Part shown: positions 42,457 through 51,194 of the stretch, one piece after another
Numbering within the stretch: position 1 is the first letter of the stretch
Layout: the number at the start of each line of letters is the position of its first letter
NCBI GenBank assembly: GCA_965116715.1
Contig: OZ220724.1
Location: forward strand, 1,054,001-1,118,000
DNA length: 64,000 nt
Source of the DNA: Poriferisodalis sp965116715
Lineage (GTDB): Bacteria; Actinomycetota; Acidimicrobiia; Acidimicrobiales; Poriferisodalaceae
Reading direction: 5' to 3'
Position numbers and translations under genes: made by a program
Notes under the pieces: model-generated
What the model saw: only the letters and a program-made list of their open reading frames with translations
Database searches by the model: none
Told to the model about the DNA's origin: nothing

Positions 42457-43302
42457 ATGCCGACGGACAAGCTCGTCATGGACCACGTTGCGGTGGTCAG
42501 CGAACGCGCCTGGGACAACGTGATCCGCTACAGCCGTGACCTCGGCGGTCGCTGGATCGGCGGACCCGACAACGACCCGGCATCCCAAGCCGGCGACGAC
42601 TTCTACTTCTGCCAGGTGAGCTTCGACGGCGGAGCCAGAATCGAGATCCTCGAGCCGATCGAGCACCCCGGCAGTGACTTCCTGGACCGCTTCCTGGCGC
42701 GCAACGGTCCGGGGCCGCATCACTTCACGTTCAAGACCCCGGACTTTGACGACACCATCGGTGCGCTGCGCGACGCTGGCTACGAAGTGATCGGCGTCAA
42801 CGAGTCGAATCCGGACTGGAAAGAGGCGTTCCTGCACCCCAAGCAGAGCTGGGGCATGGTCATCCAGGTCGCGTGGGACGGAGGCGGGGGCTGGGATGAC
42901 GCCCCGCCGCTGCCACCCACCCGCCACGGGCGCTTCACGAAGATCGCAACGGTCGTCCATCTGGTGGCCGATGTACAGGCTGCCGCCGCCATGTTCGAAG
43001 GACCGCTCGGCATGGAGCGGACCGACGAGTGGAAGGATCCCAACGTCGGGGCCGGCGTGGACCTGTGCTCGGGACCGTGGAACCTGAAGCTCATCCAACC
43101 GGCCGAAGCCAACCTGGCCCACTGGATGGGCAATCGGCCCGGCCGCCTGCAGCTCATGCACTTCCAGCTCGATGATCCCGGCCTCGTCCCCGGCGCACAA
43201 CGGGTGGGCGTGTGCGGCGCAGGCGAGCAGCAGGACGCGATGTTCATAGTGCCGCCCGAGCAGAACCTGGGCGTGCGTCTCATGCTCACCGAGCACGACT
43301 GA
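42457..43302 (+). CDS. VOC-family (glyoxalase/bleomycin-resistance fold) protein
   Basis: 281 residues from ATG at 42457; the frame is open upstream but only antisense to the Abi_C head. Two VOC half-barrels: VMDHVAVVSERAWDN to QSWGMVIQVAWD, and ATVVHLVADVQAAAAMF to the end. His in MDHVAVV and PGPHHFTFKTP are typical metal ligands. Similar proteins epimerise methylmalonyl-CoA or cleave dioxygenated rings; this one is not assignable. Confidence 0.8.
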   Translation: MPTDKLVMDHVAVVSERAWDNVIRYSRDLGGRWIGGPDNDPASQAGDDFYFCQVSFDGGARIEILEPIEHPGSDFLDRFLARNGPGPHHFTFKTPDFDDTIGALRDAGYEVIGVNESNPDWKEAFLHPKQSWGMVIQVAWDGGGGWDDAPPLPPTRHGRFTKIATVVHLVADVQAAAAMFEGPLGMERTDEWKDPNVGAGVDLCSGPWNLKLIQPAEANLAHWMGNRPGRLQLMHFQLDDPGLVPGAQRVGVCGAGEQQDAMFIVPPEQNLGVRLMLTEHD

Positions 43303-43308
43303 TCGCCG

Positions 43309-44043
43309 CTACTCCGCTGCAGGCGGTTCCCAGCGATCGACTGGCACCAAGCAGAGCCGGCGGCCCGCGATTGGTGCCGGGTGAATCACGGCATCGGGAT
43401 GACGACACCGGTCCCCAGGGGACATCGTGATGATCTCATCGAGCACACCGTCGGTCTGCGGCCAGTTGCACGCGACCGTCGCCAGCGTGCCATCGGGAGC
43501 AGACCAGAAGCACTCGCCCACTTCGAGTGCCGCAACCCTGGATTGATCGACGTTGTCGCTCGCGGTCATATAGGCACTGGCCACGAAGATCACCACGCCC
43601 ACGACGGCGATTGCCAGCCACGGCAGCACCCGCACCACCAGCGCCGCGCTGCGGTGGCTGACCACGAAGCCGCCTGGGCCGCCAGGCTCAACGGTGGTGG
43701 CGCCGTCGTCAAACCAGGAGTCATCGAGCCCGCTCTGACCGGCCCCGGCGCCCCCCGCCGGCCGGGCCGTGCTCGCAGACGGCGAGGGCTCGGGCGGCCG
43801 TGGCGCGGCAGCGGCGCGCTCTTCGTCGTAGGAACGGCGCGACTCCGCACGTCCGAGCACCCTCCACGCCTCGTTCACGGCCCGCATGCGCCGATCGGAC
43901 CGCTCCGTCTGCTGCTGATTGACTTCGCCGCGCTGGTCCGGATGGTTGGCACGGGCGGCGCGGATCCACGCGCGCCGGATCTCTGCCGCATCGGCGTCGG
44001 GGCGCACGCCGAGCGCTGCGTAGTGATCGGGCAACTTGGCCAC
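43309..44043 (-). CDS. Membrane-anchored J-domain protein
   Basis: 244 residues from GTG at 44043, preceded by GGGAGG. The J domain occupies about residues 6-75 with HPD at 34-36 (RANHPDQRG). A Pro/Ala-rich linker leads to one transmembrane helix (LPWLAIAVVGVVIFVASAYM, about 155-175) and a small outer or inner domain with Cys in GECFW, VACNW, DRCRHP and RLCLVP. The J domain would call DnaK to the membrane; the C-terminal Cys pairs suggest an extracytoplasmic domain. Partner unknown. Confidence 0.82.
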   Translation of the reverse strand: MAKLPDHYAALGVRPDADAAEIRRAWIRAARANHPDQRGEVNQQQTERSDRRMRAVNEAWRVLGRAESRRSYDEERAAAAPRPPEPSPSASTARPAGGAGAGQSGLDDSWFDDGATTVEPGGPGGFVVSHRSAALVVRVLPWLAIAVVGVVIFVASAYMTASDNVDQSRVAALEVGECFWSAPDGTLATVACNWPQTDGVLDEIITMSPGDRCRHPDAVIHPAPIAGRRLCLVPVDRWEPPAAE

Positions 44044-44214
44044 CGGCGGCCTCCCGCCCGCGACGCTACTGCCACCCGTCAAGCACCGGGCCGCTGCTCT
44101 GGGCCGCCGCGCCGCACCGGCGACCGGGAAACCCAGCCCGGCCCCGCCTGAACCCCGTTCGCTAACGTCGCGTGCCGGTCACCTTGCCCTACCCGAACGT
44201 GAGGCCGCATTGTC

Positions 44215-45693
44215 ATGACGAACAGCCAGATCGATCCCCGCACCCCGGTCCTCGTCGGCGCGGGACAGTTCAAGCAGCGCCCTGAGGTTCCAGTCGAAGC
44301 GCTCGAACCGGTCGCCATGATGGCCGAGGCGCTGGCCGCGGCCGCGCACGACGCCGGCGCACCGGGCCTGACCAGCCGGGCCACGCACACCTGGGTCGTG
44401 AAGGGCGCCTGGCCCTACTCGGACCCAGCCGCGCTGCTCAACGAACGCTTCGGAGCCACCGGCAAGACCGGGCTCTCCACCGACGGCGGCAATGTCCCGC
44501 AGTCTCTGGTGAACATGGCGTGCAGCCGCATTGCCGCCGGTGACGCCGATGTCGTGCTGATCGCCGGCGCCGAAGGGATCTGGAGCCGCCGGCGGGCCCG
44601 CCGCGCAGACCAGCGCATCCCCTACACCTCCCAGACCGACAAGGTGCCCGATGAGTTGCTGGGCGTCGACGTCGTGATGAACAACAAGGTCGAGGTCGAG
44701 CGGGGCCTGCGTGACCCCATCAACCTGTATCCGGTGTTCGAGTCGGCCTTCCGGGCCTCGCGCGGCGAGAGCCACGACCAGCATCGCGATCGCGTCGCGG
44801 CGCTGTGGGAGAAGTTCAATCGGGCCGCCGTCGCCAATCCGTACGCCTGGGTGCGCACACCGATGACGGCAGACGAGATCCGCGAACCAAGCCCGTCGAA
44901 CCGGTTCATCGGCTTCCCCTACACGAAGTGCATGAACTCCAACTGGGACCTCGACCTTGCTGCAGCGCTCATCGTGTGCTCGGCCGAGAGTGCCGCCTCG
45001 GCGGGTGTCCCACGTGATCGCTGGCTGTTCCCCCATGCCGGCACCGACGGGCGCGACACCGACTACGTGTCCAATCGAGGCGATCTGCACAGCTCACCGG
45101 CCATCCGTGTGGCAGGTCGCCGGGTGATGGAATTGGCCGGAGTCGGCGTCGACGACATCGACTACGTCGACCTGTACTCCTGCTTCCCCTCCGCTGTGCA
45201 GATCTCGGCCACCGAACTGGGACTGGGCCTCGACCGCGACCTGACGCTGACCGGCGGTCTCACCTTCGCCGGCGGTCCGCTGAACAACTACGTCGGCCAC
45301 TCGATCGCCACCATGGCGGCCAAGCTCCGCGACGAGCCCGGCAGCGTCGGGCTGTGCTCGGCGAACGGCGGCTATCTCACCAAGCACGCCTTCGGCATCT
45401 ACTCCACGACGCCGCCCGACGGCGGGTTCCGTCACCAGAACTGCCAGGACGAGATCGACCGGTTCCCGTCGGTGAACCTTGACGCCGGCTACACCGGCGA
45501 TGCCACCGTCGAGGCCTACACCGTCATGCACGGCCGGGAGGCTCCCGAGGTGGCCCTGGCCGCGGTGCGAACGCCGAACGGACGCCAGTGGGCCCGCAGC
45601 ACCGAACCATCGCTCATGGACGAGATGACGCGGACCGAGTTCATCGGCACCGATGTCGTGGTCAGCGACACCTTCGAGTTCGCGCCGGCCTGA
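44215..45693 (+). CDS. SCP2-type thiolase-like acetyl-CoA acetyltransferase
   Basis: 492 residues from ATG at 44215. Thiolase fold with PVLVGAGQF, the reactive Cys in VNMACSRIAAGDADVVLIAG, YVDLYSCFPSAVQI, GGPLNNYVGHSIATM (His) and SANGGYLTKHAFGIYS in the second active-site strand. An OB-like C-terminal extension (VEAYTVMHGREAPEVALA) is common in this lipid-transfer branch. It would cleave or form a 3-ketoacyl-CoA, possibly in sterol or fatty-acid side-chain breakdown. Confidence 0.87.
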   Translation: MTNSQIDPRTPVLVGAGQFKQRPEVPVEALEPVAMMAEALAAAAHDAGAPGLTSRATHTWVVKGAWPYSDPAALLNERFGATGKTGLSTDGGNVPQSLVNMACSRIAAGDADVVLIAGAEGIWSRRRARRADQRIPYTSQTDKVPDELLGVDVVMNNKVEVERGLRDPINLYPVFESAFRASRGESHDQHRDRVAALWEKFNRAAVANPYAWVRTPMTADEIREPSPSNRFIGFPYTKCMNSNWDLDLAAALIVCSAESAASAGVPRDRWLFPHAGTDGRDTDYVSNRGDLHSSPAIRVAGRRVMELAGVGVDDIDYVDLYSCFPSAVQISATELGLGLDRDLTLTGGLTFAGGPLNNYVGHSIATMAAKLRDEPGSVGLCSANGGYLTKHAFGIYSTTPPDGGFRHQNCQDEIDRFPSVNLDAGYTGDATVEAYTVMHGREAPEVALAAVRTPNGRQWARSTEPSLMDEMTRTEFIGTDVVVSDTFEFAPA

Positions 45694-45853
45694 CCCGCCA
45701 CGAATCGGTTGGCCCGACAGCAGGGCTGGGGCGAACCGGAAGCGACATGTGGATGCGGGAACCTCAAATTTCCCGAGGCACGCAAGGCTGTACTATGCGG
45801 CTATTGCCATTCAGCCAAGCAATTATGAGGACTTCCCTATTTCAAAGTCAACC

Positions 45854-46453
45854 ATGGGACGCCGCCTAACCGTTGCGGTGTTCGCTGTCATCGTCGCCTC
45901 TACCCTCGCATTGCCAACGCCCGCAGCCGCGACAGGTGAGAGCGATAGCGCACCAGATCAGCCCGCAGAAACCGTCGATACACGAGAACCTGAGGCGAGT
46001 GAGAGCGGTCCTAGCGGCGCTGTAGGGAAGAAGGGCGGCCGCAGCCTTCGGGGCTGGCCTTGGGATACTTGCCTCCACTGGGGTGTCAGCGATGATGTGC
46101 ATTGGTCACACACCCAGCCCGGAGCTATATCTGTTCATGCATGGTGGGACGGACTGAGCCCGGGATGCGATGGGGTGAGAGCTACCGTCACCGTCGAATT
46201 GCAGCGCTACACCTGCTACTACTTCGACGGTGAACTCGACTATTGCCGTTATGAGACCATCAAATCAAGGTCCAAGTCGAGATTGTGGGGCGGCGGAGGC
46301 TCTTCCAATCGAGTGGCCGTGCACTATTACTGTTCTACGAATGCACGAGAAGTCTCGTGGCGGGCGCGAATCGATGTCGATCTCGACGGACGCTGGGATG
46401 ACTCCACCAAGTGGATCGACGGAAAAAACGACCTATGGTGCTCGACGTATTGA
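45854..46453 (+). CDS. Secreted Cys-containing protein, unknown
   Basis: 199 residues from ATG at 45854, chosen because a signal peptide starts there (RRLTVAVFAVIVASTLALP, cleavage near AAA-TG). The mature part begins with a Ser/Glu-rich acidic stretch, then WPWDTCLHWGVSDD, SPGCDGVRATVTVEL, RYTCYYFDGELDYCRYE, HYYCSTN and DLWCSTY: six cysteines fit three disulfides in a beta-rich domain. Base use is visibly less GC-rich than around it. No family recognised. Confidence 0.65.
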   Translation: MGRRLTVAVFAVIVASTLALPTPAAATGESDSAPDQPAETVDTREPEASESGPSGAVGKKGGRSLRGWPWDTCLHWGVSDDVHWSHTQPGAISVHAWWDGLSPGCDGVRATVTVELQRYTCYYFDGELDYCRYETIKSRSKSRLWGGGGSSNRVAVHYYCSTNAREVSWRARIDVDLDGRWDDSTKWIDGKNDLWCSTY

Positions 46454-46905
46454 GTAGAGTCACTGTGCTCGGCGCAGTCTGCGAACTGGATGGTGTCCGC
46501 GGCAGGTCCAGGTACAGACTGAGCCAATTCGTCGATTTGGAAGACGGCCGACGCGTCGTCTGGTCCGATGATCGAAGTTTTGGTGGAATGCCCACTGCTG
46601 AAGACCCTGCTATACAGCGACGTGTCCAAGATGTGTTGCCGAATGCTCTGAATTTTCGAAGCGGTCGCCATTTGGTGCGCGAGGCGCTTCTGGTTCTCGA
46701 CGAGGATCACCCATACGACTACCCCGATGTCGTGCTTGCGGGACTCCAACGGATCGGCATGGATGTAGACCCAATTTCGGTGTACGCGGCACCGTTCCGA
46801 ATCGAGTTCGGCCCGGCGCTACAAGCTCAGTTGCCACAAATCGTCGAGCAGAGCTGGAGGCATTCACCGCCCCCAGGACGTCATCTCTGGCAGAGACCGG
46901 ACTGA
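46435..46905 (+). CDS. Hypothetical protein in low-GC islet
   Basis: 156 residues from ATG at 46435, overlapping the secreted-protein gene by 19 bp. No signal peptide or membrane span. Stretches such as LNFRSGRHLVREALLVLDED and HPYDYPDVVLAGLQRIGMD look like a small alpha/beta domain. Not recognised; perhaps an immunity or regulatory partner of the secreted product (inference from overlap only). Confidence 0.5.
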   Translation: MVLDVLSRVTVLGAVCELDGVRGRSRYRLSQFVDLEDGRRVVWSDDRSFGGMPTAEDPAIQRRVQDVLPNALNFRSGRHLVREALLVLDEDHPYDYPDVVLAGLQRIGMDVDPISVYAAPFRIEFGPALQAQLPQIVEQSWRHSPPPGRHLWQRPD

Positions 46906-47003
46906 GCGGGCGCCGACCGACCCGCTGGTTCGCAGTACCTTCGGGTTCGCGTCGGACTGACCCGCTGCCGTTCTGGCGGTTGTCCACAGGGCCGCTGCGC
47001 CAC

Positions 47004-47033
47004 TTGTGGAAAGCGGTGCCGGTTGCGTACTCT
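47004..47033 (+). promoter_or_regulatory. Possible promoter of ppk
   Basis: TTGTGG at 47004-47009, 18-bp spacer, TACTCT at 47028-47033, about 65 bp before the ppk start. Fair but not strong match to sigma-70-type signals. Confidence 0.3.
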
Positions 47034-47098
47034 CACGGGCGCAGGGCGAGCCGCCCCCACTTCGCCTTGTCGTGAACGCCCGGGGGCCTGGAATCGTC

Positions 47099-49201
47099 AT
47101 GTCCGCCGCCAACGGGGCCCGATCGTCTCACCGCTACCTCAATCGAGAGCTGTCGTGGTTGGACTTCAATCACCGGGTGCTGGCGCTGGCGCGCGATGAG
47201 AGTCTCCCGCTGCTCGAGCGCATCAAGTTCGTGGCCATCCACGCATCGAACCTTGACGAGTTCTTCCAAGTCCGCGTCCCCACAGTGCTCGATTCCATCG
47301 ACGCAGGGGTACGGCGGGCAGGTCCCGACGGCCTGACGCCCCGAGCGCAGCTCAAGGGAATCCGCGCCGCAGCGGCCGAGCAGCTGCTGGACGCGTCGTC
47401 GCTGTTCGAAGAGGAACTGCGGCCGGCGCTCGCCGCCGAAGGCATCTCCTTCGTCGAGCCCGTCGAGCTCGACGCGACGTGCCGCGCATGGGTCGCCCAG
47501 CTCTTCAGCGACCAGGTCTTCCCGGTGCTGACGCCGCTCGCTGTCGACCCTGCCCACCCCTTCCCCTACATCTCGGACTTGTCCCTGAACCTCGCCGTAT
47601 TCGTCGAGCACTCCCGAACCGGTCCTTCGTTCGCCCGGGTGAAAGTGCCGCCGATCCTGCCGCGCTTTCTGGCCTTGCCCGATGCCCAGCACTTCATCAC
47701 GCTCGAATCGGTCATCGCCGGGCATCTCGACGACCTGTTCCCCGGTGTGAAGCTGCTCAGCCACAGCATGTTCCGTGTCACTCGTGACGCAGACCTCGAT
47801 ATCGACGACACCGAGACCGACGACCTGCTCAAGCATCTCGAGCTGGAGCTGCGCCAGCGCCGCTTCGGCGGAGCCGTGCGGCTCGAGGCAGCCCCCGATC
47901 TGGGCAGCGACGCCTTGGACATGCTCACCCGTGAGCTGAAGCTGACCCACGACGACGTCTACACCTCAAAGGGCCTGCTGGGCCTGTCCGACCTGTTCGA
48001 GCTCTACGACATCGACCGGGACGACCTAAAGATGGCGCCCCACAACCCGCGGACGCCGTTGCCGCTGCGCGCAGCGTCAGACCCCGCGACATTGCTGGCG
48101 TCCGGGACCGCAGCTCCCCGCGCGGCCTCAGAGGAACCCGAGACCGGGGTCGACTTCTTCGATGTGCTCAAGCGGCAGGACGTCCTGGTGCACCTGCCCT
48201 ACGAGTCGTTCAACACCAGCCTCGATGCGTTCGTCCGCCAAGCCGTTGACGACCCCGACGTGCTCGCCATCAAGCTGACCATGTACCGCACGTCAGAGCG
48301 AACCCGCCTGGTCGACTCGCTGATCCGGGCTGCCGAGCGTGGCAAGCAAGTGGTGGTCGTAGTCGAGCTCAAGGCGCGCTTCGACGAGAGCGCCAACATC
48401 GAGTGGGCACGAATCCTCGAGCGCGCCGGCGTGCACGTCGCCTACGGCGTGGTGGGATTGAAGACCCATTGCAAGCTGGCGATGGTGGTGCGGCGCGAGA
48501 AACGCGGCATCACCCACTACTGCTTCGTCGGCACCGGCAACTTCAATGCCGATACCGCTCGCATCTACGAAGACTTCGGTCTGCTCACCTCCGACAGCGA
48601 CTTCGCGGCTGACGTCGCCGGGCTCTTCAACTCGCTGACCGGCTACAGCCGCAAGACCGACTACCTCAAGCTGGCGGTGGCACCGCACAGCCTGGGCCAA
48701 ACCCTCACCAAGCACATCGCGGCCGAGGCAACGGAACCAGACGGCCACATCTTCATGAAGATGAACGCGATCGTCGACAATGAGGTAATCGACGCGCTCT
48801 ACGAGGCATCGCAGGCAGGCTGCCGCATCGACCTCGTCGTGCGCGGCATCTGCTGCTTGATTCCCGGCATCGAAGGCGTCAGCGAGAACATCTCCGTGCG
48901 CAGCATCGTGGGCCGCTTCCTGGAGCACAGCCGTGTGTACCGCTTCGGCAATCCCGCACGGGGCTACACGATCCTGCTGGGTTCAGCCGACGCCATGCCC
49001 CGCAACCTGCGGTACCGCGTGGAGGCCCTGGCCCCGGTGGAATCGCCGGCTATCGCCGCCGAGCTCACCGAGGTCACCGACATGTACCTCGGCGACCGCA
49101 TCGCCCGGTGGGAATTGGGCGGCGATGGCGTTTGGGTCCAGCACCACGGTGACGATCTGCACGAATTGATGCTGGAGCGACACGCTCTCCGCCGCCAGTA
49201 G
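47099..49201 (+). CDS. ppk: Polyphosphate kinase 1
   Basis: 700 residues from ATG at 47099, the normal length; the longer frame adds a non-conserved head. N-domain YLNRELSWLDFNHRVLALA and HASNLDEFFQVRV, phosphate-tunnel domain, then MYRTSERTRLVDSLIRAAE and VVELKARFDESANIEWA. The autophosphorylated His is in LKTHCKLAMVV (His457), and the second His in LEHSRVYRFGNP. It builds inorganic polyphosphate from ATP reversibly. An unusual linker rich in Ala/Ser/Pro (about residues 325-350) lies between domains. Confidence 0.96.
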   Translation: MSAANGARSSHRYLNRELSWLDFNHRVLALARDESLPLLERIKFVAIHASNLDEFFQVRVPTVLDSIDAGVRRAGPDGLTPRAQLKGIRAAAAEQLLDASSLFEEELRPALAAEGISFVEPVELDATCRAWVAQLFSDQVFPVLTPLAVDPAHPFPYISDLSLNLAVFVEHSRTGPSFARVKVPPILPRFLALPDAQHFITLESVIAGHLDDLFPGVKLLSHSMFRVTRDADLDIDDTETDDLLKHLELELRQRRFGGAVRLEAAPDLGSDALDMLTRELKLTHDDVYTSKGLLGLSDLFELYDIDRDDLKMAPHNPRTPLPLRAASDPATLLASGTAAPRAASEEPETGVDFFDVLKRQDVLVHLPYESFNTSLDAFVRQAVDDPDVLAIKLTMYRTSERTRLVDSLIRAAERGKQVVVVVELKARFDESANIEWARILERAGVHVAYGVVGLKTHCKLAMVVRREKRGITHYCFVGTGNFNADTARIYEDFGLLTSDSDFAADVAGLFNSLTGYSRKTDYLKLAVAPHSLGQTLTKHIAAEATEPDGHIFMKMNAIVDNEVIDALYEASQAGCRIDLVVRGICCLIPGIEGVSENISVRSIVGRFLEHSRVYRFGNPARGYTILLGSADAMPRNLRYRVEALAPVESPAIAAELTEVTDMYLGDRIARWELGGDGVWVQHHGDDLHELMLERHALRRQ

Positions 49202-49242
49202 GCCTCAAGCGACGTCCGACGAGCGGGACGCGAACGTTTTGG

Positions 49243-49248
49243 TAGCAT
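49243..49248 (+). promoter_or_regulatory. Candidate -10 box of the leu leader
   Basis: TAGCAT 8 bases before the leader GTG at 49256, so transcription would begin at or next to the start codon, a leaderless leader peptide. No clear -35 is seen. Confidence 0.35.
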
Positions 49249-49255
49249 GTTCTGC

Positions 49256-49318
49256 GTGATTCGCGTCTCGACTCACACCGCACCGCATTCCGCTACCGGA
49301 CTGCTCCTTCTTACCTAG
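49256..49318 (+). CDS. Leucine leader peptide (attenuation)
   Basis: A 20-codon frame, GTG to TAG, ending in Gly-Leu-Leu-Leu-Leu-Thr. Four consecutive Leu codons (CTG CTC CTT CTT, 49301-49312), two of them the rarer CTT, stand just before a hairpin and terminator and 84 bp ahead of leuA. This is the classic build of ribosome-mediated attenuation: with scarce leucyl-tRNA the ribosome waits on the Leu run and the terminator does not form. Peptide itself has no other role. Confidence 0.85.
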   Translation: MIRVSTHTAPHSATGLLLLT

Positions 49319-49342
49319 GCGGGGACCGCACAGGTCCTCGCC
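49318..49342 (+). promoter_or_regulatory. Leader hairpin of the leu attenuator
   Basis: GGCGGGGACC (49318-49327) pairs with GGTCCTCGCC (49333-49342), ten pairs including one G-U. Its 5' arm starts on the last base of the leader stop codon, so a ribosome on the Leu codons would cover it. AGGCGGGGA (49317-49325) could alternatively pair with TCCTGCGCCT (49348-49357), which would break the terminator; which pairing is used needs folding tests. Confidence 0.6.
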
Positions 49343-49345
49343 CAA

Positions 49346-49376
49346 CCTCCTGCGCCTCCGGGCCAGGGGGTTTTTT
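49346..49376 (+). terminator. Rho-independent attenuator of leuA
   Basis: CCTCCTG (49346-49352) pairs with CAGGGGG (49364-49370), with inner GCC/GGC pairing possible, followed at once by six T bases (49371-49376). It lies 25 bp before the leuA start, so full termination would shut the gene off. Confidence 0.85.
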
Positions 49377-49401
49377 CGTGGCCCATAACCGGGAGACTCC
49401 C

Positions 49402-51129
49402 ATGGCAGACGTCAAACGCATCAGCGCCCAGCAGCCGAGCTCGATGCCGTACGGCCTCTATGGCACGTACGCCTTTCCTGCGCACCTGCCGGACCGCACC
49501 TGGCCCGACAAGATCATCACCGAGGCACCGCTGTGGTGCTCGGTGGACCTGCGCGACGGCAACCAGGCCCTGATCGACCCCATGGATGTCCCCCGCAAGC
49601 GCCAGATGTTCGAGGTGCTCGTCGAGATGGGATTCAAGGAAATCGAGGTGGGATTCCCGTCGGCCTCCGCACCCGACTTCGAGTTCTGCCGCATGCTCGT
49701 CGAGGAGGACCTGGTACCCGACGACGTCTGGATCCAGGTGCTCACCCAGAGCCGGCCCGAGCTGATCGAGCGGACCTATGAAGCAATCGCCGGGGCCCAC
49801 AAGGCGATCGTGCACCTGTACAACCCGACCTCGGAGCTGCAGCGCCGGGTGGTGTACCGGCTGGACACAGAGGGCATCCGCGACATCGCCACCTCCGGCA
49901 CACGGCTGTGCAAGGAGCTGGCCCAGCGCCATGACGGCGGGGAGATCCGCTTCGAGTACTCGCCCGAGTCGTTCACGGGCACCGAGATCGACTTTGCGCT
50001 CGAGGTGTGCAATGCGGTCAGCGCAGAATGGGGCGCCACCGCCGACGATCCGATCATCCTGAACCTGCCCGCCACCGTGGAGATGGCGACGCCGAACACC
50101 TACGGCGACCTCATCGAGTACTTCCATCGCAACGTGGAAGGTCGCGAGGCCGTCGTGCTGTCGCTGCATCCCCACAACGACCGGGGCTGCGGCGTGGCCG
50201 CTGCGGAGTTCGGCGTGATGGCAGGAGCTGACCGGGTCGAGGGCACGCTGTTCGGCAACGGCGAACGCACCGGCAACGTCGACATCATCACCCTGGCCAT
50301 GAACCTGTTCAGCCAAGGTGTCGATCCCGAGCTGGACATCAGCCACATCGACCACCTGCGCCGCATCGCCGAGTACTGCAACCAGCTTCCCGTGCATCCG
50401 CGCCACCCCTACGGCGGCGACCTGGTGTACACGGCGTTCAGCGGCAGTCACCAGGACGCCATCAAGAAGGGCTTCGAAGCGCTGGCCGACGACTACGACT
50501 TCTGGGAGGTGCCGTACCTGCCCATCGACCCGGCCCATGTGGGACGCACCTACCAGGACGTCATCCGCGTGAACAGCCAGTCGGGCAAGGGCGGCGTGGC
50601 CTACGTCATGAAGAACAGCTTCGGCCTCGACCTGCCGCGCCGGCTGCAGATCGAGTTCAGCAGCGTGATCCAGGCGATCACCGACGAGGGCGGCGAGATT
50701 TTGCCGGAGGCCATCAAGAAGACCTTCGACGAGACCTACCTGCATGCCGAATCGCCGTACACCTACGTCGGCCACCGCAGCTACTTCGACTCAGAATCGT
50801 CCGACGAGTCAGAGGTGGAGGCGACCATCAAGGGACCCGATGGCGAGGTGCGAGCGAAGGGGCGCGGCAACGGACCGCTCTCTGCGTTCAAGACCGCCCT
50901 GTCCGATGCGCTGGGCGTCGAGGTCAGCCTGGTCGATTACCACGAGCACGCCGTGGGCGCCGGTGCGGATGCCACGGCCGCGGCGTACGTGGAGATCGAG
51001 ACCCCGTCTCGCGACGTGTACTGGGGCGTCGGGCTGCACCCGAACATCGTCACGGCCAGCTTCCGAGCGCTGCTGTCCGCCATCAACCGCTCGCACCCCG
51101 GGCCCGATGCCGGGGTGCTCGCGCGCTGA
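49402..51129 (+). CDS. leuA: 2-isopropylmalate synthase (actinobacterial type)
   Basis: 575 residues from ATG at 49402, with GGGAG before it. HMGL-like barrel: CSVDLRDGNQALIDPM (metal Asp, catalytic Arg), EVGFPSASAPDFEF, LSLHPHNDRGCGVAAAE (metal His) and NGERTGNVDIITLAMN. The C-terminal allosteric domain that senses leucine spans about 440-565. It joins acetyl-CoA to 2-ketoisovalerate in the first step of leucine synthesis. Controlled by the leucine attenuator just upstream. Confidence 0.96.
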   Translation: MADVKRISAQQPSSMPYGLYGTYAFPAHLPDRTWPDKIITEAPLWCSVDLRDGNQALIDPMDVPRKRQMFEVLVEMGFKEIEVGFPSASAPDFEFCRMLVEEDLVPDDVWIQVLTQSRPELIERTYEAIAGAHKAIVHLYNPTSELQRRVVYRLDTEGIRDIATSGTRLCKELAQRHDGGEIRFEYSPESFTGTEIDFALEVCNAVSAEWGATADDPIILNLPATVEMATPNTYGDLIEYFHRNVEGREAVVLSLHPHNDRGCGVAAAEFGVMAGADRVEGTLFGNGERTGNVDIITLAMNLFSQGVDPELDISHIDHLRRIAEYCNQLPVHPRHPYGGDLVYTAFSGSHQDAIKKGFEALADDYDFWEVPYLPIDPAHVGRTYQDVIRVNSQSGKGGVAYVMKNSFGLDLPRRLQIEFSSVIQAITDEGGEILPEAIKKTFDETYLHAESPYTYVGHRSYFDSESSDESEVEATIKGPDGEVRAKGRGNGPLSAFKTALSDALGVEVSLVDYHEHAVGAGADATAAAYVEIETPSRDVYWGVGLHPNIVTASFRALLSAINRSHPGPDAGVLAR

Positions 51130-51194
51130 GCCCACTCGCCAGCTTTGCCGGCGGCGCCCTGTTCGGCAGTCGCCTCGGTGATCAACCGGCCGAT

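Noticed and set aside
46980..47012. DnaA-box-like TTGTCCACA and a weaker inverted copy
   Set aside because: Only one good box, no cluster, no AT-rich unwinding region and no dnaA/dnaN nearby; not an origin.
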